Origin: Collybiopsis luxurians FD-317 M1 | Taxonomy: Eukaryota; Basidiomycota; Agaricomycetes; Agaricales; Omphalotaceae | DNA: 64,000 nucleotides | NCBI GenBank assembly: GCA_000827265.1 | Contig: KN834768.1 | Coordinates: 294,765 to 358,764 of the forward strand | Reading direction: 5' to 3' | Part shown: positions 55,411 through 64,000 of the stretch, in pieces | Position numbering within the stretch: position 1 is the stretch's first letter | How the letters are laid out: each line of letters starts with the position of its first letter | Translations under genes and position numbers: made by a program | The notes under the pieces: model-generated | Told to the model about the DNA's origin: nothing | The model's input: the letters and a program-made list of their open reading frames with translations, nothing else | Database searches by the model: none

Positions 55411-58400
55411 ATTCAATCCGTAGGGCTAAAGATTAGAAAAAATCAATATCAGTGGCAACGTTTTGGATTCAATACGCGAACAGGGTACGTACCCCGCTTA
55501 ACCAGTAATCTCGCAGAATCTCGGATATGAAGAACCAAATTACTAGTTTTCGCCGGAAGAGTGTGGTAAGGAAATGAGAAACTTTCGGAGGAGATTGCCG
55601 ATAATATTCTGAACAAAAACTATCCATTAGCCCCGCGCAATGAACAACAAAAAGAAAACGTTTCTCTGACCTGGAAGACCACGAAACAAAACGAAAGCGA
55701 GCATGAAACTCATCACCGATAACGGCCAAACGATCGCCGCAAGCCACCACGGCGCAACGTATGAAGGAGACTGATTGTTCAATGTGTATCCCCAGTACCA
55801 TAGCGCCGCCACCCAGACTTGCTGCGAGCCTTGAACGATGCATGCACGGAATACCCAAACTTCAGTAGCAGCTCCCTGTGTGCATATTGAGAATGTAAGC
55901 ATCGACTAACGCATACCAAGACTACCTACCGCTTCCTCTCCAAAGTTCAACGCAAAGAACAGGAACCCTGCGGCCGATGCGATTGCATAACACCATGTCG
56001 CGACGTCGGACAAAACCGTATGCACCGGATGTAGCGCGCCAGTGACAGAGGGCAGCCCGATCAACAAAAACGCAACACCGAAGAAAAGCCACGGTAGAGA
56101 AAGAGCGTATCGGGCTGGTTTGATTCGACAGAGGGGATACCATACAATAGAGGAGAGAAGGAATACTCCGCCAATGATATATAACTGGGTGTTGCTCTGC
56201 CAGTTTCGACCAGCGAGGAGGGTCATCTGGAAGCTTGTGGCGCTCAACATCTTCAAGAAGGATCAGAATGCATCCATAACCAAAACTTTCTGGGTTACGC
56301 ACCTGTCCTAATGCAATCATGATAGTATAGAGAGGCCATCCTTTGATCTCACGAGCCAAGGCAATCTGAATTCGGTTCATTTGAATTTCAGGAGGAGGGG
56401 TTCTTGGAAAAACGGGTGGTTTGTTGTAGTTGACTGGTTCTGTCTCAAGAGCTGTATCATGGGCGCGTCAGTAAGGCACCTGTTCCTCAAGAATATATTT
56501 CACATACTGCCCGGTTGAGAGAGTTTGTTTAGAGAGTCGCTGCTTCCCCAGGTTGAAGAACCTCTGGACTTGATGCTTGCGCTAGCGGAAGATATTCTCT
56601 TCTTTCGGACTTGCGAAAAAAATGTCTCTTCGCTTTTCATCAGGTACTTTTCAATCGACAGACCATGCTCAGAGTTTTTGGCGTTGAGAGTTCCCAGACG
56701 ATGTCCAAAGTTTGCAGTGACGCTTCCATCGGCATCCGTAAACTGTGTAGGCCATTTTAGACTTCAGAATTATGCTAGAAAAAGATGTAAACTAACCGAT
56801 GCTATCGCCTTGTTCAATGGGGAATCAGACTTGCTGTCAACAATGGACGCTATAGATTCCGACGATTCCGTCCTTGGGTGTCCACCTAGTCGAATTCTTC
56901 CGCTAGTTCCATCGAGGAAAGGATCGGGTATTCGTCGTCGGTCTCGTGCTAACCGTCCGGTTCACTCGCTCGAGAAAGTTTTCGTAGTCCGTTGGGTGGT
57001 TCTCGGCCCGGGAAACTCCATCCAACGCCGCGTTAAGATCATCTCCTGGATCCGAAGCGTATGAATGGCGATGATTTTCACGATCAGAGTAGAGGTTGAT
57101 GGGTTCGTTGGTGATTGGAACCAAAGCCTCGACAGATGCTCGTCCACTTGAATCGGGACTGTTGAACCCTGATCTGCTGTGGGAGAGTCCCGCATAGGAT
57201 GGATATATCTCTGCTTGAGCATCCCATTCCTCCGCATCATCTACCGGTTCAGGTTCGTAATATCCATCGCCATCCGTCGGCCGCCAAGCATTTTCTTCTG
57301 CAATTTGGCGACTCATGGTAATGCTGCGCCGATGGAAATCCTCTATACGTTGGCGCCACTCGACTACAGGAAAACGCTGGACAGCGGAGCGTGCACGAAG
57401 AAGGGCTCGTTCCTCGTCAGTTGACTTGAGAGCCATCTTGATTGTCTTTGTCAGTTGGGATAGCATGTGCGACCACGAACTCAATTCTACGGGAAACCAC
57501 TAAGGACCAAAAAGCATCAGTAAATCTAAATCCACAGCAGTGCACCCAACACTCACCCAACCAGGCATCAGTCCAAGACCACCAAGACGACTACCAACTC
57601 CAAGGGCACCCTTCCTCCCAAACTCAACAGCCACTAAGCCAAATGGCTCATCTCGTGAAGGAATAAGTGCAAAATCTGCTCTGCTGAACAGAAACGGGGG
57701 CAACGCTGTGAATTCAGGTTTAGAATAAACACAACCAGGATGCATCTCCATCAAACGAGCTAGCTTTTCAGCAGCGAGATGGCCATAGAGATCAATCACT
57801 GGACCGATAGTGTGAGTTGAATCGACTTGTCCGTTTCCAATCTAGAGACAAAACATTCAGAGGGAGCATCAAGAATAGACGGAACACATACAGTCCAGGC
57901 ATAACATCGGCAATAAGATCAACTCCCTTCTGTTTAGACCACCTCCCAACAAACACAAAAAGATTCGATTTCGGGTCTTGTTCGATCCCGGCCCACTCCT
58001 GAGCCTGACGTTTCAACTCTGGCCTCGCAGCTTCCGCCTTACGATCCACCTTGATCCCACGAGTTTTCACGGGCTTCTCATCCAGCGCAGCAATACGCCC
58101 AACTCCGTTTCCCATACTTGTCCGAAACCCCCGCAACACCCACACTCTTCTGGTGCAAACTGATAAATGCAGCCGCGGCATGCAACAGATTAAACGTATT
58201 CCCAAACTGAACATACTTTGCGCAATGCTCCTTGGTCACGTTGAACGCGGAACAGATCTCACGCATTTCTTCCTTGGTACGGAGCGGCCAGAGTCCTTGG
58301 AATTCAGCATTGTAGAGGGAGAGACAGACGGGGACGACTTTGGGGAGGAGGTAGATGGGAGCGAGACCGCTGTGATAGTCGTTGATATGATATACGTCGA

Positions 58401-61400
58401 TCGTCGAATAGCGGCGGATGGTCGCAGCGATGGCTTGATTCCACGCAGAGTAGAAAATGGCTGAACTCAGGTTGTCCATTCGAGCGGGGTACGGATCGGC
58501 TTTGATCTGAGTGCGGAAGACCGGACTGTCAAGAATAACATAGGTGATATGGTCCACGACGTGCGTCTCAACTCTGATGAGGTACGGATCACCCGGGGGG
58601 TAATCCAAGTCTTTGACCTTGGGGATAACCCAGATCAGATCCACATCTGTCATCGCCTTACCCATTAAACTCGACATCACACCAAGACCCCCAATCTTCA
58701 CCTTGAGATTCCAATCCATAATCTCATACTCCAGCGTCGCAATCAGAACCATCCTTCACTTGTGTTTATTCTCCGGCTGACCTATAGCACCCTCAGTCGT
58801 CTCCTTGTGCGCAGCGAACTTCTGATCCACCAACGCAAGCTCCGTATCGAGATCCGTCGAAAGACTAGGCTTTTTCTGCGAAAGGAAGACAGGCAGGTAG
58901 TTCGATTCCACAACACCATACTTGTTGTACTCGATATCGAAAAATGTGAGTGTGATCACAGAAACGGCAAGCGTGGCCGTAATGAGCGGGATGGACACTA
59001 AAAGGCCATAGACGACCATACTGATGGACGCCTTCTCGCGGGGCTGGAGCGTCCACATCAATGTCGAGTCATTCATGAGAATCGACCATGAGAGATACGG
59101 GGAAAGAGGAGCGGACATGTTGACGTAATTCGGTACTTCAGTATTGGGAGGAAGCCGGTCCAACAAAACACCATCGTTGTCCGTGTCGCCATAGTAATAA
59201 TCCGGGATGTCGAACCCCCAGACGTTGAGCTGCACATACGAAGGCCAAGACGCCATGATCTTCAGTCCCCACTTTTATCGATCCCTCTGTCGTTTCCCCA
59301 TTGATTGAAAACTCCTCTGGCAAGGAACTGAGGCACACGGCGGGGGAAACCAGAGTAACCCCAGTCTGCGCGAGTTATGTTTTCAGCAGTCAGCGTGGCT
59401 TCACTCCAATCCGGAAAACAAGTCCATTTGAGCTAAGACGGATTGAAAGAGAAAAGACTTACACTGCACCACAATCACTATGACTGGTCCAATTTTTCTC
59501 GGCCGTAATTATTACTGTAATTAGATTTGAAATAAGTGCATATTTTCGACCGAAAAAATATTCGAAATTTGGAGCATTTTTCGCCCGGAATTATAATCGA
59601 AAAAAGGAAGACAATGAAAGGTGAATTTCGCTCGAAAAAGCATTCGATATCCCTTTCTAATTTCAATTGATAAAAGACATTGATTTCGGCGGTTATTGTT
59701 TCCAATTTTCGCTCGTAAAGGCATTTGAATTTCCTTTGTTATTCAATTCAAATTTTGCCAGTAATTAAATCCCTTTTACGGCCGAAAAAAGACTCGAAGA
59801 TCAAGTCTTTTTTCAGGCGTAAAATGATTATAATTACGCCAGGGGAAACATAATGGGCAGTTCCTGACAGGTCCAGCCAGGAACTAGCGGAAAACTGGGC
59901 TGGGTAATCGGCAAGCACTCATTGTCGGCTTCTCTGTGTCCATTTGGTTATCCAATGCTCGGCTTGGCTGGCTATGGCTCGGCTTTTATCAGCTATGGCT
60001 TTGAATGAATGTTGACCGTTTATCGTCCAATTTTCCAAAATTAAACCAGCGGCTTGAGTATGGCTCTCCCCTTTCAGGAAGATGCTCGGCTCAGCTCTAC
60101 TCATTTTGACTTGGCGCGCAGTGTGCGGGTTTCCCAAGTCGAGCCTTGGTGCACTGGTAAGTACTGGAGAACTCAAGTCAGGTACAACCACTGCTGCATT
60201 GGGATAAGATTCACAAGCTGGGTACATGGCTGAGGGCTCATTATCCTACTTTGCATTCCAATCATTTTTTATTTCTGTAGGGTGGGATTGTGGTGAATGA
60301 GTGTTCAGGATCCAGCGCTCGCTGATTACTCAGCCCGGTTTCCCGCCAGTTCCTGGCTGGACCTGCCAGGAACTGCCCATTGTGTTTCCCTCGGCGTAAT
60401 TATAATCATTTTACGCCTGAAAAAAGACTTGATCTTCGAGTCTTTTTTCGGCCGTAAAAGGGATTAAATTACTAGCAAAATTTGAATTGAATAACAAAGG
60501 AAATTCAAATGCCTTTACGAGCGAAAATTGGAAACAATAACCGCCGAAATCAATGTCTTTTATCAATTGAAATTAGAAAGGGATATCGAATGCTTTTTCG
60601 AGCGAAATTCACCTTTCATTGTCTTCCTTTTTTCAATTATAATTCCGGGCGAAAAATGCTCCAAATTTCGAATATTTTTTCGGTCGAAAATATGCACTTA
60701 TTTCAAATCTAATTACGGTAATAATTACGGCCGAGAAAAATCAGACCGGTCATAGTGAATGTGCACACCGTGCCAAAACACATTCGACCCCTCAAAAAAA
60801 ATGCCATTTCTACCTTGGTCGTATCCTCCCAAGCACTCCAATTCGTCCACGTCAGACCAAAATCCATAGAATACCTAAACAAATCTGCCTCATCCTCCGA
60901 GTGGGTGAACATATACTCGCCGTTTTCAAACGTCAATGCAGAATTGTTGTAGTGAAACACCATGACGTTCCCCGAGCGGCCTTTTCTCAATAGAAGGTGA
61001 TCTACAGCCTACAAACGAGTAAAATTGGGTATATATATTTGTATACATTTAGTAGGAAAATCCGCGCTCACCCCACTCACCAACAAAGGGTTATCCACCG
61101 TCAACACAAGCACCCCATCCGGAAAATCCACCACTGTTGCATTCCACACATAAACCGTCTGCGCCGCCCCCGGTATCGTCCACGTCCCCTCATCCACCAT
61201 TAGCCCAACATTCTGTATCGATGGCGGCGCCGACGAAGACAACCCATGTCCAAAACTCGACACATCCAACGACACACTCCTCGTCACACTCCCACAATCC
61301 ATCACAGAGCTAAACTCCAACGAAACATTCACACTCCCCCCACCCCCCTCATCATCCTCCCCAACCAACACCCTCGTATCATGCCCCAGCCAAAACCTCA

Positions 61401-62690
61401 TCACCGCCGGCGGCATCTCCACTCACTCACTCTCAAGGCTCAAGGATCAACACCTTAAACTCATACGCATCCATCCCAATATTCCCCATACACCCAAAAT
61501 ACGGCGCATTCCCATCATTAAAAGACGGCGAAAGCGACTCTTGCAACGTATAATTCTCATACGGCCACAACACATTCCGCACCACCGTCCCCGCCTGATA
61601 CGGCGAACTGATCCACTCCGGTCCGTCGCAGTCAAATTCCCAAGTACGCGTGGCGTTCAAGATCATGAAGAGCCAGACGGTACCGCTGTGCGTCTCGTTC
61701 AGGGTTTGCGTCGGGATGGGGGTATTGGGGATGGCGGAGCGGGAGATAGACCAGAGGCCAATTTGGGACGGGACGCCACCAGCGCCGGGGCGTTCGATGA
61801 AGATGGTCCAGTTGCCTAGTTCGGTGAGGCTGAAGCCGTCTTGGAGCTCGGGGTAGGTGGTGCAGAGGAAGTTGAATTGGGCGAAGAAGCGGCGGGTGGG
61901 GGAGATAGGGTCGAAGTGGTCCAGGGCGTTCCAGTCGTCTTTGCACCCGATGAGGGCTTTGCCGAGGGGCATGTTGAAGTATTGGGTGGAGCCTAGTTGA
62001 TAGCAGTCGTGTCGTTTCCAGGCTTGGTTGGCTGGCATGGCTTGACGACTACACACCACTTCAGAGTCATTTTCAAAGATGAAACAAAGACGACATTTAC
62101 TCACCCATATAAATAATTATTCGCAGTAGAATCATATGTATAAAAATTTTGCTCTTCTCCATAACAATACTAGAATCGGCATCATCAGCTTTCCCTTCCT
62201 CAACGCCAAAAACAAAAAGAAACTCGTCCCCACTCGCCATAACCAACCCTGGCATCACCATCGACGTCACAAACGTCCCCAACGCACTCCTCAACGTCCC
62301 ATTCACCAACCTCGGCCACCTAAAAACATCAAAATGACTCGTCCCAAACATATGCCTGGGATCCACCACCCCCGTCTCTGCATTCAAAAATCGTTATTAA
62401 CAAACATCTCGTTCTGCGCGGTGATGCAGTCCGTCAAGGTGTCATACGCGACTTGAAGGTTGCCGTCTATGCTGAGGAAGGAGGTTAACGCGCAGTAGAT
62501 GGAGTAGTGGAAGGCGCAACCGTGGAGGACGTTGAGACCGTAGTCGCGGAGGGGGTATTGAGACATGGAAGGGGTGGGGTTGGCGGCGACGGAGATGGGG
62601 GAGGGACGCATTCTTGGGGTACGGTCTCTGCCGCTGGAAGATGAGGGATTGAGCACGAAGACGAAGGCATCAATCACCTCGCTTATACTA
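55411..62690 (-). pseudogene. Alpha-1,3-glucan synthase, degraded second copy
   Basis: Colinear with the intact gene from the remains of exon 5 (near 62680) to 15 bases into exon 18 (55411). Exons 1-4 with the signal peptide and start codon are gone, as are the last ~194 codons of the membrane region. Internal damage relative to the intact copy: small deletions near 58095, 58588, 59272 and 60945, one-base shifts near 57812 and 56950, and a 1.28-kb CACTA-like insertion in exon 9. Some catalytic-domain sequence is well kept ([14 protein letters not shown] near 58710). It cannot make a functional enzyme. The exon 9-10 splice context beside the insertion is still recognisable. Confidence 0.93.
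59476..60757. mobile_element. CACTA-like fold-back element with ~440-bp terminal inverted repeats
   Basis: The element starts CACTATGACTGGTCCAATTT and ends with the reverse complement CACTATGACCGGTCTGATTT, flanked by a 3-bp direct repeat AAT (59473-59475, 60758-60760). The intact gene has a single AAT at the corresponding site in exon 9 (near 23337). CACTA termini with 3-bp target duplication define the CACTA (CMC, En/Spm) superfamily. The inverted repeats run from 59476 to about 59920 and from about 60313 to 60757, leaving only ~390 bp of interior. Subterminal motifs such as CGGCCGTAATTA and TTCGACCGAAAAA recur. A 102-codon interior frame (60227-59919) has no recognisable domain. Non-autonomous. 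The arms are very similar, suggesting a young insertion. Confidence 0.88.
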
Positions 62691-63239
62691 AACAGCCTGC
62701 AACAAACGATAGACTGTGCATTAGACGAGAATCAAGCCAGAAAGCGTCACAGTAACCTTACCAAAAACTGATACTTATCCTAACTTTCAAACTCCAGTCC
62801 TTCCGATTTATGGCCACGATGGCATCTGGCCTAGATTCGCTCGTTGAAATTGATCTCGGCGCAGCTCTGAGACTGGAGTTGCTCCAGAATTCGGGGACGA
62901 AAGGCAATAATTGAATTAATACGGGAAAAATACCGGTTTCGTGAATTCGAGTGAGGTGGAAGCGAAAGAGAGGGGAAATAGGCGCACACGTGAGCATGCG
63001 AATTAATGACGTAGCGCGTTTTCCTAGCGCGTCTTCTCTTAGTTAGGTTTGCTATCGGCATTTTCTTGTGACTCTTAGAGGACTTGCTCTCGACTGCCAT
63101 ATATCTAAGGACTTACTGCAGAATAGTAGATTACTATAAAGGCTAGGCTCATAACCGGCCTGTCCATGAATTTCAAAAGTCAAATGAGGACACCAAAGAC
63201 AGGCTGGCGGATCTCGAGGCTTTCTGGATAGGTGAGCAG
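62691..63239. other. Duplicated glucan-synthase 5' flank
   Basis: Colinear with 26785-27344, including the TAGCGCGT pair near 63013-63032. It is fused directly to exon-5 remnants on its left because exons 1-4 are deleted. It joins R3 at 63237-63240, without the ~1.05 kb found at 27345-28394. Confidence 0.7.
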
Positions 63240-64000
63240 GTAACCCTTCGTCGGAAAAAAACGACTCATAATGAAGTGTGAAGTAGGCAGACTTACCGAC
63301 GCTACGACTTCCGGCAACGTCTCACCCAGGCTCTCCCAATCCAGAGCAGTGTGCTTGAGGGAGCCAATAACAATCAACATAGAGATCTTAAGCCATGCGC
63401 TGGGAAATAAATCATCCTCTGTTCAACATCAAACGGGAATGAGCAATTTCCTGCCCCGAATACCCCTTCAACTCACCCGTCAATCTCTGAACCCCAAATG
63501 CATCATATGACTCGGGCGCATTTCTTGACTCCAGCAACTTCATCACCTGCGCCAGAAAATTCTCCAGGTCATCTTCTCGTCATCGCGGCCTTCAGCATCC
63601 AGATTAGGGTCACAGTATAGAGACGATCCGCGGCGCAATGCGGCCAGGAGTAACGATTCAACATGTTTGATCGTCGATGAGAAAATTTGATGGGACCATT
63701 GAGGTTGTTGAGGAGAACGATGAGCGATATGACTGCGTTGACGATTATGAGATTCGCATTCTAAATCTAGGATGAGTTCACGGTAACAAAAGCATTAGGA
63801 GACTCACCTGCGTGGCGTATCCAAAATCCCTTCGAGCCTCATCTTCGCCCCCTAGGCTAACGTAGCCGACGAAACAGGTCTGCAAGTTTGGCGTCGTTCG
63901 AGGGGCGTCAACGCCTGCGCAAATATTCCTCTCGACACAGACATGTTCTTGTCTCTCCTTCCCTTTTGCCGATGTTTCGCCAAAAGCAATGCTCCGTGAT
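63240..64000 (-). repeat. Dispersed genic repeat R, copy R3 (cut by window end)
   Basis: Colinear with R2 (28433-29170) in direct orientation, so the direct duplication extends at least to the window end. It keeps the same donor and acceptor-like sites (GTGAGTCTCC, CTAGATTTAG). A small deletion near 63666 removes sequence that R1 and R2 share. Confidence 0.65.

Noticed and set aside
59919..60227. 102-codon frame inside the CACTA-like element as a transposase
   Set aside because: Too short, no catalytic motif, and it overlaps the end of an inverted-repeat arm.

Overview
This looks like a nuclear scaffold from a basidiomycete, most likely an agaricomycete. Genes are split by many 47-70 nt GT-AG introns. 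They include a fungal alpha-1,3-glucan synthase, a VIT/vWA protein, a basidiomycete-style NACHT-ankyrin (NLR-like) pair and a decayed KDZ transposase. There is a 961-base assembly gap at 36512-37472. I recognised no RNA genes. All exon models below were spliced by eye and checked for phase; no search was run.

Layout. 1-5975: a NACHT-ankyrin gene leaving the window on the left (minus strand), then a flank holding a hAT-type MITE and a multi-copy genic repeat (called R here). 5976-9135: CpG-poor DNA with a dead hAT transposase and a decayed R fragment. 9136-18445: an intact VIT/vWA gene, a glucan-synthase fragment, a protein kinase gene and the proteasome alpha5 gene. 18446-26577: an intact 20-exon alpha-1,3-glucan synthase gene. 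28395-37918: R, flank and a second NACHT-ankyrin gene, forming an inverted copy of 1-5975. 37919-52530: a CpG-poor transposon nest. In it a Ty1/copia element is split by a large insert that carries a dead KDZ transposase, a nearly complete captured thioesterase-like gene, a captured SMC3 C-terminal piece and a broken deaminase-like gene. 52531-64000: a second, degraded copy of the block at about 10500-29170. It joins a truncated VIT/vWA gene directly to a truncated glucan synthase, which is itself interrupted by a CACTA-like fold-back element, followed by another R copy.

The window is therefore built from two superimposed duplications: an inverted one around the NACHT-ankyrin genes, and a direct one around the vWA/glucan-synthase block. 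Housekeeping genes (proteasome alpha5, intact glucan synthase, kinase, vWA) survive only in the first block. The second copy lost the kinase, the proteasome gene, the 3' end of the glucan synthase and its first four exons. CpG sites are visibly lost where duplicated genic sequence abuts the transposon nest, as expected if repeats are cytosine-methylated and deaminate.

The most unusual items are the gene-capturing KDZ insert with its deaminase-like passenger, four dispersed arrays of a degenerate CCTNAGG-type motif, and the paired NLR-like genes with nearly identical ankyrin units.
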